Assembly: GCA_964058845.1 (NCBI GenBank)
Contig: CAXKVR010000009.1
Span: forward strand, 181,686 to 245,685
DNA: 64,000 nt
Source of the DNA: Carex sylvatica
Lineage: Eukaryota; Streptophyta; Magnoliopsida; Poales; Cyperaceae
Reading direction: 5' to 3'
In this document: positions 53,885 through 64,000 of the stretch, piece after piece
Position numbering within the stretch: position 1 is the stretch's first letter
Layout of the letters: each line of letters starts with the position of its first letter
The notes under the pieces: generated by a model
Database searches by the model: none
Told to the model about the DNA's origin: nothing
What the model saw: only the letters and a program-made list of their open reading frames with translations
Made by a program: the position numbers and the translations under genes

Positions 53885-54577
53885 TAGGGATGTAAACGGG
53901 TCGGATATTATTCGACCGTATTGAAATCCATATTTGAAAATGAGATACGGATATTTGATATTCGAATATCCGTGTGGTTATAGATATCAATTTTACAAAG
54001 TAAATATATATCATGAGGAGGGATCCGCTTAAACTCTTTTTTGGTTACACCGAATTACACCTTACATTTTCAAAGATTTGAAAGTCCAAACAATCGATCC
54101 AAACCGTTAAACATGATAGATATATTAAAATGTGCTTTGATATCAATTTTACATTTTTTTTTAATTTTTACTATTTATTAAGTATTTTACTAAATTGTTG
54201 TTTTCAGACCATTGGATTGTTTTATCCATCTTAATAAATAGTAAAAAGATTCAAAAAAGATTATAAAATTTGATCTGCAATCACATTTTAATATATCCAT
54301 CATGTTGAACTGTTTGAATCGATGGTTTGGACTTTGAAAATATAAGATATAATTTGGTGTCACTAAAAAAAGGTGTAACTGGATCCCTACTCACATGTCA
54401 TATAGTTTACTATATACTATAAAAAATATCTATAATTCACTATTATAGAAAGCAGATATTTGTATCTATATCCGTTTAATATCCGATCCGTATCCGTATC
54501 CCTCTAATTTTCAATCTGTATCTATATTCGGAAAATAAGATATGATTTTATCACTATCCGATCCATTTGCACCTCAA
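53885..54577. mobile_element. hAT-type MITE hosting a nested foldback MITE
   Basis: The ends are TAGGGATGTAAACGGGTCGG and, in reverse, TTGAGGTGCAAATGGATCGG, the same TAGGGGTGCAAA type as 45038-45368. The interior has GGATA/TATCC words. Flanks CCTCTAGT (53877-53884) and CATCTAGT (54578-54585) agree at 7 of 8 positions, so this is an aged 8-bp duplication. MITE4 (54015-54392) lies inside. Without it the element is about 315 bp. Confidence 0.75.
54015..54392. mobile_element. foldback MITE4 of the (TA)n family
   Basis: 378 bp. GAGGAGGGATCC on the left and GGATCCCTACTC on the right, subterminal 'ggttacaccgaattacacc', and arms meeting around 54200 with 'ctatttattaag' / 'cttaataaatag'. It was inserted at a TA-rich spot inside the hAT MITE. 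Confidence 0.85.
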
Positions 54578-54585
54578 CATCTAGT

Positions 54586-56289
54586 CCATCTAACTTGTTT
54601 GCAACTAATTGTATTTTTAATAGGCAGATGTTGCTTAATATATTAAGATATTTTTAGTTGGCGGAAAATAATTAAAATCAATTACAGAAATTAATATATA
54701 GTAGTGGGTTCCGCGCACATGTTACGATTCCATACAATTTTATAAGGACAACAATATGGTTCTTGGTACAATCGTTTAAAAGCAATATCTTTTGAAGGAA
54801 AATATTTTAAACTTTTTTCAATTTGAAAGGAGAAGAGGCCTGGCTTAATGTTGACCCAACAAATTAAGAATTTATGATTCAGACTTTCGCAACAGTATCA
54901 TAATCAGGAACCTCATGACTTATCATCTGAAAATCAAGAATCATTTCTTATATACTCAGAAAGGTTCAAGACAATACTTTCATAACCTTGCACAATTTTT
55001 TATTTTGAAAAAAATCACTGTTTATTTTATTAGTAAAGTTGAGCTCAATCCATCTAACTTAGTTAATTCTCACACAAGAGATTCTAATTCGGCTTTTGAA
55101 TCTATGACTTTGCCATCATATCAAAAATTATTCTTTAAAAAAACCATTGATAATGAAATCAAACAAACTTGATATGAACAATACCTCTGGTATAGACAAT
55201 AGGCCTATCATATCCACCACCATATGGAGTAGGAGCAGGAGCAGGAGCACTGATCACTGATAAACAAGTTTAAAATAAAAATAACAACTACTTCACAAAT
55301 AAAAGACACATTTTGGTTTCACCTTCACTTTTGAGGTCACTAAATTATCTTTTTAATACTGATCTTGTCACAGACGAAATAGAGAAATGGCAAAGTAGCA
55401 ATATATAATTATTATGTATAATAATGACTAAAGAAGATAAAGACATTAACAATAAATTAAGTGGTAAAATGTATATTGTTTTTTACTTATAAGATATTAC
55501 GAGTATATAAAATATTGAAAATTAATATACTCACAATTTTCAGCTAGAATATTGGGTATAAATACAAATTTAAAATTTAAATATTTTCCTCTTAAATTAG
55601 GACAAGAAGACGGCTTTGCTATTGAAACCTTTTGCACTTAAAGTTAATTAATAGGTTCAAATTACGTCATGTACTAATTAAATTGATAGAAAACCAAGCT
55701 TAAAATAATCGACTATAATCAAAATTTAAAAGACCCAATAGTAAATGATATCAAAAAAGACAAACACTTTACTTGTAGCTGTTCAAAACTAAGTTATCAT
55801 ACAAATATCTTTTCTGGCTTATCAAAAATGAACGGAAAAATAATTAAAAAAAAACAAAACAAACAAATGACATTTTGAGCACTTCTGTACATAATAAGCT
55901 TCACAAAACAAATACAAGAAATCGCACACAATACTAACACATTGGAAGCTCCACGTGTGCAAACGAGATTGGCAAATTCACTTTGAAAAAATCTGAAGTT
56001 ATCTTCTTTGAAAATTCAGTACAAAAAATTAAGGTCAGCAGTGACAAAAAAAAACAACGAAGTCAAATTATTAAAATCGATATACTTCATGAATGATATG
56101 TTTATAGATTAAATTTGAAAAAATAAATTACTTAATTTAATAAAAAATCAAACGGTTAAAAAAAAGTTATTAAATTAGTTTTATCGAGTTTATTTTTCTT
56201 AATTTTTTTACCACTAAATTTGCGTCAAAGGACTGTGTCACACTGTTACAAGTCATATAAAACTTCAGGCGTATAATGTATTAGCAAGA
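54586..56289. other. intergenic with a dispersed repeat, no gene called
   Basis: 55780-56010 resembles 63390-63545 ('gcacacaatactaacac', 'ctccacgtgtg.aaacg.gattggc.aattc'). A short coding-like stretch on the minus strand at about 55258-55165 reads SAPAPAPTPYGGGYDRPIVY and then TRG after an acceptor-like 'tttatcag'. It could be a Pro/Gly-rich exon scrap, but nothing joins to it. The 85-codon frame at 54915 is unsupported. Confidence 0.35.
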
Positions 56290-56490
56290 GCATTACTTGG
56301 GCTTTTATCTATTTCAGATTTTATTTTAGTTTTATTACAGAAGCCCAAATTTATTGATACGGCCCAACTAATTTTCCTTTTTCTCTTTTCTGCGCGATTC
56401 CTCTTCTCCGACAATTCCATTCTTTCCTTTTCTTGCGCGATTCCTTTTCTCTGACAATTCTTCCCTAAACCCTAAACCCTAAACCCTAGC
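56290..56490 (+). promoter_or_regulatory. putative promoter of the F-box gene (site II and telo-box)
   Basis: TTGGGCTT (about 56296), AAGCCCAAAT (about 56340) and GGCCCAAC (about 56360) are TGGGCY site II-type words. AAACCCTAAACCCTAAACCC at 56467-56486 is a triple telo-box. This pairing is typical upstream of constitutively expressed, growth-linked plant genes. The distance to the ATG at 57329 implies a long leader, perhaps with an intron. Confidence 0.5.
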
Positions 56491-57328
56491 CCGCTTTGTT
56501 TTCCCTCTCCGCCTCTTCCGCTCTTCTCCACTGTTTGCTTAGTACTCTAATTGATTGATTTAATTGAAATGGGTACTAGACTATTAGTATGGGAATGGAT
56601 TAATTGTTCTATGTAGTTTTAAAGCTTACTGCTACTGGAAACTTCATTATTTGTGTAGTACCAGTACCACATACCAGAATAATAATGAGTGTTGATTTGC
56701 ATATTAAACAGGTTGCTGGGTTTGTTTTCCTGTGAAAAATAAAATACCAACAAAAAGCTAAAGTAAATACCTCTGTCATTTCAGTTTATGGATTTCATGC
56801 GCACCAATACAATAATATTTTATTCTTGTCAGAAAATTTTTCGTTAAATAAAAAATATCTGATCAAAACAATAATGACTACATATATTCCTTTCAGTGTT
56901 TAGTTACATCCTATATTTAATTTCTTCAAACGTATCTTGATTTTTTTTATTTAAATTCCATAGAATCTGATGGTAAGGAATTCCTTTGTATTCTGAAATG
57001 AATCATGCATTGCTGAAACTAAATGGAAACTTAAGGTCAATGTATTGAATTTTTCATAGACAATATAAATAAATGTGGTATATGATGTCAACTTAGAGAA
57101 TCGGTAGGGAGGTTGATGAAAAGGAAAGTGCAATTCAAGGCTTTTGTGGCTTTTGACGCAGTTTGAAGAATTTAGTGTTCTAGTGTTTTTTAGTTCATAA
57201 ATTAAGTATTTCACTGGTTCTAGTTGATATTGTTATTTTGTGGTAAATGCAAAACTGTAATGCTTTTGTTGTTGAGGGTTGTAGGTGTCTTTGCTATTAT
57301 TGTGGCAGTTGTTTTCTCCAAAAGTGAG

Positions 57329-58341
57329 ATGCCCAACCCAAGAAGCTCTACCGATGGTGTCCTAAGCCATGAGAGAAATTGGTCTGAACTTCCACAAGAC
57401 ATTCTCCATCTCTTTGCCAAAAAGCTTCGTGATATCTCTGATTTCATACGCTTTCGAGCTGTGTGCAAGATGTGGCAGTTCTCAGCTCCAGTCACTGATC
57501 CTCCCCCACAACTCCCTTGGCTTCTAGAATGCAATATAGAAAAAAACACCAATATTATCCGCTTCTACTGCCTCTCATCTAGAAAAGTTCATACTATCAC
57601 TTGTCCAGCTTCCAATGGTGCCTGGCTCTATGGCCCCGCATGCCGCTACTTACTTGCCTCTCACTCGAGAAATTCCCAGATGTATCTCCTTAATCTTCTT
57701 ACTCATGATCAGATCTATGTCCCTTCTATTAATGTCAATTGGTGCCTCAAATATATTGACCCAAATTCAATTGAAGGCGGGGATATTGTGATTGTATCAG
57801 GAATTGCAAAAGATCTTAACATGGAACGGACTACCCGACCCAATATGATAGCTTTTTGGCAACCTAAGGCTGACGATTGGGTCTATGTAGAAGGGGTCGG
57901 CAGGCCTTTTTTTGGGTCTAATGTATTTTATAGGGGACAATTCTTCAGTAACGACAATGTAACTGGCATTACGAATGTTGTTGATATTGCAACCAAAAAA
58001 TTGGCTTATCAAGTCGGACCACCAGATGACACAAAAGAAGACACAAGGTTACACATATATGGTCGAGTCAGGAGGAAAGATCCTAAAGTTGTTCCAGCAT
58101 TATGAGGCTGAGCAGTGCCACTTTGATCTGCACTGTCTTTATTTCGGTGATGGTGGAGGGAAACCTTGTTGGGTGAAAATCACTGATATTGGTGACCAAA
58201 TGTTGTTTTTGCAAAATCGTAGTGGGCTATCTTTGTAGATACAACATAGGAGATGGTACAACTGAGGTGCTGTGTTGCCCTTTTGATTCCGTGGGGCCTT
58301 GGTTTGTGCCTAGTCTGGTAAAACTCTCCGATATCAAGTAA
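57329..58341 (+). pseudogene. F-box/DUF295 (SKIP23-like) gene with two frameshifts
   Basis: ATG 57329 (MPNPRSSTDG) is preferred over 57224, whose extra N terminus looks like leader or intron sequence. The F-box is NWSELPQDILHLFAKKLRD then FIRFRAVCKMW (residues ~16-50). It is followed by the DUF295 beta-repeat region: LLASHSRNSQMYLLNLLTH, DDWVYVEGVGRPFFGSNVFY and FYRGQFF. At about 58055 the frame shifts by one base and continues MVESGGKILKLFQHYEAEQ then KPCWVKITDIGDQMLFLQNR. A second shift at about 58230 leads to CRYNIGDGTTEVLCCPFDS, VGPWFVPSLVKLSDIK and a stop at 58339-58341. Proteins of this family are SCF ubiquitin-ligase receptors and turn over fast in plants. Length and order are complete, so the gene died recently or the frameshifts are sequence errors. 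Confidence 0.85.
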
Positions 58342-58399
58342 GTTTATCTTTCTTTCTAGTTGGGTATTTATTTCCATTTTATATATCTAAATTATGACC

Positions 58400-58563
58400 T
58401 TGATATGTTGTATGACCGGCATGCCCATTGGTGGGCAGGTATAGAGACAATAGAACATTTGATGCTGCAATGTAAATTAACTAAGACAATTTGGTTTTGG
58501 ATTGGTAAAAAGTCGAGATTTTTTCCAAGAGTGGCATTCAATTTCCGACATAATAGAGTTTAG
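58400..58563 (+). pseudogene. LINE zf-RVT scrap
   Basis: The frame reads RHAHWWAGIETIEHLMLQCK then LTKTIWFWIG. ETIEHLxxQCxxxxxIW is the zinc-binding zf-RVT module at the C terminus of plant LINE ORF2. The expected upstream Cys pair is lost. No other LINE sequence adjoins it. Confidence 0.65.
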
Positions 58564-58791
58564 TTTGCTTATACTTTACCTAAATTCACAAAAATAGTTT
58601 TTTTTTAATGATGATGAGTGCAGTTTATTGGTGTGTTTGGTTACACACGAATGAGTTAATATTTTCAGGCACCACAAAAATAACTAATAAGCTTTTGATT
58701 TTCAAGATAACGACAATGATTTTTTATCGGACAGTTAATACCAAGCGAGTTGTCATGTGGTGCCGCCAGAGTCTCTTTTGAAGATAGAATC

Positions 58792-59019
58792 CAGTAGTTT
58801 TTCACCGTGAATTAGCTGTCGAAGAATGCAATATGTGTAGAAGACTTTATTTTATCGTAGAGTTTTAAAATTTGAAGACACATTGATTTTGAACATGCAT
58901 GAATGCAGTAGTTTTTCACCTTGAATTAGCTGTCGAAGAATGCAATATGTGTAGAAGACTTTATTTTATCGTAGAGTTTTAAAATTTGAAGACACATTGA
59001 TTTTGATCATGATATTCCA
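58792..59019. repeat. tandem duplication, 114-bp unit
   Basis: 'cagtagtttttcacc' starts at 58792 and 58906, and the following ~100 bp ('gaattagctgtcgaagaatg' through 'gacacattgattttga') are nearly identical. This indicates a recent duplication in non-coding DNA. Confidence 0.9.
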
Positions 59020-59955
59020 TATTGTCTTGATTTTTTATGGTGATATGATAATTCTGTTTCTCTCGATGACTTAATTTAACTGAATAACTTTTTGATGATA
59101 TGAAATATCGTCTTTTATGAAGCATTTTTTGTATCGGATTTCTAGCCTTCTAAGTTAACTGTTGTGAAATGGTTTATGGGAGGTAACATTGTAGCAGTGG
59201 TTGATAGTAGGTGATGAATTATGAGGAAAGAATTGTGGTGGATTACATGATGCAACAGAGTTGAAATACTGGTAATTTTGGAGGAAGATATGAAGTAGGT
59301 TATTAAACATCTGGATTGATTCAAAATTACTAGATTAATTGCAAACTCTGATTCTGCTCTAATTTAATCTCTCTAAATGTCAATTTAAATATTTACACAA
59401 AATAAAAGAAAAAAAATGGGTGCGTCACATATGCACCTGCCAAAAATCAGGGCTCTGATTCTGCTCCTGCAAGAAACCAGCGCTCAAAAAATGATTAATT
59501 GGAGACTCTGACACTGCCCCATTTCCATATGCTTCTCCTATCTACATCTACAGAGACCAGGCTGAGAAAACAGAGTAACAACCCCTTGGTTGTTATTGAG
59601 ATTTGAGAAATACACCATTGTCGTAAAGAAATTATAATGGAGATATTAGGTATAACCTTTTCTTTTGTTTGTAAAAAATAAAAAAAATCATATTGATGGC
59701 ATGAAAGAGGCTAATTAACATGAGACTAAGGCATCCTTGATATAATACATAATTAAAGAGGCTAAGTTAATTACTTGGTATATCGTCATTGTTCTCCAAA
59801 TTGGCATTGTCGAGCCCCGTAGGGCACATTCGTGCATGCTTCACAACTTTGTCCCAGGCATTTCTCGACATTTTCAATATCTGCACAATCAAAATTCATT
59901 TATGTTCAGGAAATTTCACGAAGAAGACAAAACAAATCAGATAGAAAGTTACATC
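59020..59955. other. intergenic, no gene seen
   Basis: No supported gene. 59440-59580 is slightly GC-richer but lacks an extended frame. Confidence 0.35.
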
Positions 59956-61190
59956 TGCGGTTCTAGTAGAGTTGCAGGGATCGATTCAAAATATTCTTAC
60001 ATTTGCACCTACTCAGTTACCAATGAAATATTTAGGTCTCCCTCTGACCATAAAAAAAAAAAAAACTATCAAGTTGCATTACCAGAATATGATTGATTAT
60101 GTACTATGAAGGCTGCAGAGCTGGAAAGCAAATCTATTTTCCTATGGGGGTAGGATTACGCTGGTAAAATCTGTCATTTCGGTAATACGTACCGTTACAC
60201 TACATGCAGGCTTCTAAAATTCACAAAGGGGTCCTTCAGCATATTGATAGAATAAGAAGAAACTTTCTATGAAAAAGTAATGAATCATGCAATTTCAATT
60301 GTTTCGTTAATTGGGATAAGATTTGTGCTTTCAAGATCAATGGCGGTCTGGGCATTTTGGATCTAGGCCGTCAAAATGATGCCTTATTAACAAAATGGCT
60401 TTGGAAGCTCCAGCCATAGGAGCATGGTCTCTGGGCGGGAACAGTGCGGCAGCTATAAGGCAACTATGATTTATCTCAACTCAGTACTGTTGTTATCACC
60501 TTCTTCATGAAGTAAATCTTGGTTTTTACTACCTTTCTATAGTTGCTCAACTAATACGGATGAGGCTTCCGGTGAGGTTCGTTGGAATTGGACTAGTAAC
60601 GGGCAATTCTCTTGTGCTTCGACATACCTCACTATGCAAAGGCCTTGTGGAAACTCAAGTACCAATTAATGGAAAGGTTCAAATTTTTGTGTCTTCCTTT
60701 GGAGGATAGGCTGCTAACAAAACAGATTCTTGTAACAAGGGGTTGCACAATGACAGGTGGCTGTAAATTATGCAAGTCCAACACTCTGGAGATGAGAGAT
60801 CACATGTTTTGGAATTTATTTACGCCATATGCCCACGGGGCTATCTATAGGGCAAGCTTGGTGGATAGGTCATCACTCGTTGTCCAAGAGGCCGGGATCG
60901 GGCATGTTCGGCGGCAGGAACATGGGTGTTGTGGAGTGAGAGAAATCGGCGTATTTTCTCACAGAAACTCTAAACTCTAAACCCTAAACACTGTGTTGGA
61001 GATAACAAGTTGGCAACAATTTAGATTGGACAAAGGTGAGGCTTTTTGCTTGGGTTTGGTAATAATCTGGGGGACGTTCATGATGCCTTGATATTTAGAG
61101 ATTGAGCCTAGCAGTGTTGTTTTATTTTCATCTATTGTAAATAACATTTTGGTTTAATGACTCTAACCTTAAAAAAAGAAAAAGAAAAAA
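59956..61190 (+). mobile_element. L1-type LINE 3' part, decayed
   Basis: Plus-strand blocks in changing frames: VPMKYLGLPLT (about 60012-60050), LQSWKANLFSYGGRITLVKS (about 60110-60175), PKGVLQHIDRIRRNF (about 60222-60265), NCFVNWDKICAFKINGGLGI and LDLGRQNDALLTKWLWKL (about 60295-60410). Then VRWNWTSNGQFSCAS (about 60575) and a zf-RVT-like FCVFLWRIGC scrap. The order matches the C-terminal half of ORF2. The tail has 'ggtttaatgactctaacc' followed by an A-rich run at 61170-61190. The 122-codon frame at 60612 lies within it and is not a separate gene. Confidence 0.82.
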
Positions 61191-62220
61191 GATTAATTGC
61201 ATTAGTCGGCACGGCAGAAGCAGAACTATCCAAAAGCTGTTTATAATTTTAATTTTGTCTTATTGTAATTATGAACACCAATTAATCCCATGCTAAGAGA
61301 GGTATTGCACAGCATTTAATCAGTATTCCATAAATTGTTTATGTTTGTTTACTATTTTGTTATTGTCTGGTGGTAATTATATTCATAATGTCTGAAATTC
61401 TTAGTTTAAATAACGTGACAACTACAAAGTAGGTACTTTTCGCGAGGGTAAAAAGTGACTTTTCGTGATGAAATACCGTAATAAATGTATTTTTTCTATT
61501 AGTGATGATACTTTTTACAACAGAGTACCGTCATAAATGCTTTTTTTTCTCTTGCAAAAAGGACCTACCTTGTTGATTATGCAATTTTAAAATGAGTTCT
61601 AACAAAATAATAAATAAATTAGATAAATATTGTGATTTTTTCAAATTTAGAAAGGTAAATATATCAAATATGATATTATGAATTTTAGTTAGAAAATACG
61701 TTATTTCAAAGTTTTTAAGGGGTGTATATGAAATTCCCTTTTTAGTGGTAAATCACCATGCGACATTTATGTGGCAGCTCCAAAAAATACTGAATTTTTG
61801 GGCAATGGTTTTAAGATAACTTATTTAATTACTCAATACCACTCACAAATTTCTTTTATTTTTTTTTTATTATTAGGAACCTTCAAGAAATATGTTCTGA
61901 GTTTCTTAGAGCATTCCATTGTTGTTGATGAAAACAAAATTAAATAGAATATATGTTAACAACAACTATATTACTAACAATTCCATACTTATTCTCATTC
62001 TGAGGTACATATATAGAAAGGAAAAGAATGAAATTACATTTACATTTTTATTAGCGAAATCAGATACTCATAGCATGACACAAGGCAACTCTTGACAAAA
62101 ACTAAAAACAAAAGAAATTGGGCCTAAAGTTGAATTATGTAGTATATTTAAACTCCAATTTTGTTGTTTATATAGCACATACAAAAATAATTAAATGTTA
62201 TGTGTCTATAAAATTAATTT
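61191..62220. other. intergenic, no gene seen
   Basis: Imperfect repetition of 'acttttcg.ga' and 'accgt.ataaatg' words at about 61435-61545. No coding region. Confidence 0.35.
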
Positions 62221-62470
62221 AGATTCATTTTGAAATGAAATTGTTATTTAGTTTATTTGATATGTTTAATTTCTTTTATACTCGGATATGTTTAATGAAA
62301 TCCATTATACTCGGATTTGTTTAATGAAATTAATTTTGGGATGAAGTTGTTATTTAGTTTATTTGATATGTTTAGTCTATTTTATAATCGGATCTGTTCT
62401 TTTATTCGGATCTGTTTTTTTATACTCGAATATGTTTAATTTCTTTTACTTGTATTTAATTTTCTCTAAT
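62221..62470. repeat. imperfect short repeats around 'ctcggatatgtttaat'
   Basis: 'gttatttagtttatttgata' plus 'tgttta' occurs at about 62243 and 62347. 'ctcggat.tgtttaatgaaat' occurs at about 62281 and 62310, with further copies to 62450. Non-coding. Confidence 0.6.
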
Positions 62471-64000
62471 ATCTCAAACAACAAAAATAAGAATTTATTT
62501 ATTATTGAAAAAGTATTGTAACTATTTTTAAAGAATTTTTTTTCCGGCTTTTAGTTTTTGTCTATTGTTTTATGTCTGGCAGAAATATTATAAATTCATT
62601 TATTTGAAGAACTCTTTTCACTTAGTTTATAGATTTGTCCAATATTATTATTATATAATTTTTCTATAAAGTTATATGATAGGTTATACTCATGTTTTTT
62701 TTATTTTTCTCACACATTTTTCTTTGTATGAAATGACAAAAACGTGAGAAAAACATGCATCTCCAATGATGATGCTCCGTGCAAAACAATAGAAAAAAAT
62801 AATTGTTGCTTTGTGAATGAGCACCTACAATACAATTTTCATTTAAATTATATAGAAGTACTATTATTGGATGATACAAAAATGTATCAACATATATCCT
62901 ATTATAAAATATCTTTGATATTAATAATACAATTATCAAACCAAATTAAAACAAGGATTATTTCAATCTGATTGATATTACCATTTTATATTGTACATGA
63001 TATAAGAAAATATTATGTGAATGCAACATAGAAATGTACTAAATACTTTGTTTTCTAGTCTTTATTCTACCACATCATGATTATATATATAGCAAACTAA
63101 TTCGGTCCTTCCTGTAAAATATTTGACAAATTATATATCTTTGTAGACCCAAATACATATCCTCCCTGTAATATAATTCTCCTAATATAACCAATTTTGT
63201 CTCAATTCAATATAATTTTTGGAATTTAAATCATTTTAGAGGCTCTGAAATTGAACTGAAAAGCCAGTATTTATCATAAAATTAGAAATATAGCTATTTT
63301 TCTTTTAGTATTTCTCAGGAAATTATAATCCAAAATACGTTTCATTTATTATAAAAATCTTAGTATCTTTATAATGCAAAACAAAAAAAAGAGTCAGCAT
63401 ATTACGAAGATGATCAACAAAAAAACAAATGACTCTTTGATAGTTACCATACATAAAGCTACACAAAAAGAGATACACACAAATAGCGCACAATACTAAC
63501 ACGGGGGGGGGCATTCTCCACGTGTGAGAACGGGATTGGCTAATTCTCGCGGAGCCCATGCCAAACACATCACTGCAATGGCTGATTCTCTCTGAGGGAT
63601 AGAAAATTATTTTGCGACAACTCATGGGGAAATATTTAAACAGACAACTTTTAACTATATACAGCGCACCAATTTTATAACTGCATATGTTACATGCGCT
63701 GCATGAAGTGAAAACTCCTCTGTTAAACTCTCTACACTACTGATTGCTCATGTTGATGCAACTACTGATAAGTTGTGGCAGGTCTTTACAGCCTCCTGTG
63801 GTACAAAAATGAATCTCGTCAGATTTTGGGCGGTCTTATAGATTTAAAAGACGGTCAATCGGAGATTTTGATGAAGCATTTCAACTGATAATAACGAGAA
63901 ATGGAGTTTTATTTTATTTTTTTCTTCCTAATTTTCGAATTTGAGATATATGTGCAAGTTATTCCTTTTTATTGTCCTTAATTTTTTCCATTCTTTGTCT
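62471..64000. other. intergenic with dispersed repeat copy, no gene called
   Basis: 63240-63620 includes a copy of the repeat at 55780-56010 with a G-run ('cacgggggggggc') and a CACGTG G-box at about 63518. The 100-codon minus-strand frame over it (63625-63323) has no family signature. 63660-63860 is GC-richer and could be the edge of a gene outside the window, but no frame supports it. Confidence 0.4.

Overview
This window is nuclear DNA from a flowering plant, most likely a eudicot. It is AT-rich and gene-poor, its genes are split by GT-AG introns, and nested plant transposons fill most of it. I saw no tRNA, rRNA, CRISPR, bacterial or viral gene.

Five loci look like host genes. Two are paralogous hybrid proline-rich proteins (HyPRP, 8-cysteine lipid-transfer-like cell-wall proteins) at 7690-8145 and 41626-42162 on the plus strand. 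One is an intact two-exon LURP-one-related (LOR) gene at 48564-49271 on the minus strand. One is an F-box/DUF295 gene at 57329-58341 that carries two frameshifts. One is a small secreted-peptide locus at 53569-53839 on the minus strand, with one frame break.

The first 50 kb is an old, degraded tandem segmental array. I call its blocks alpha (an AT-rich block with a Helitron-like end), beta (HyPRP promoter, gene and 3' flank) and gamma. Unit 1 is about 2800-16930, unit 2 about 18600-24230 and unit 3 about 24750-45560, with partial units at 1-1110 and about 49555-50142. Units 1 and 3 keep a HyPRP gene. Unit 2 keeps part of the upstream region but has no gene. Because the units are paralogous, one unit can serve as the empty site for an insertion in another. 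This supports a Mutator-like (MULE) relic at 5239-7177 and a hAT-type MITE at 45038-45368.

The most striking object is a 9.45-kb MULE at 26795-36245 with a 9-bp target-site duplication. It sits inside a foldback MITE, which itself sits in a (TA)n tract. The MULE has repeat-rich subterminal arrays built on GGACGCCAT, a full MURA-type transposase (minus strand) and a convergent multi-exon plant-mobile-domain (PMD) gene (plus strand). One PMD intron holds exactly six copies of a 198-bp satellite, followed by three tandemly duplicated mini-exons.

Other mobile DNA includes a Pack-MULE carrying an ANTH-domain (clathrin assembly) gene fragment, a probable Helitron carrying exon fragments of ATP-citrate lyase subunit B, a solo LTR with a perfect 5-bp duplication, several L1-type LINE fragments, CACTA fragments, and at least five related foldback MITEs that favour (TA)n microsatellites.
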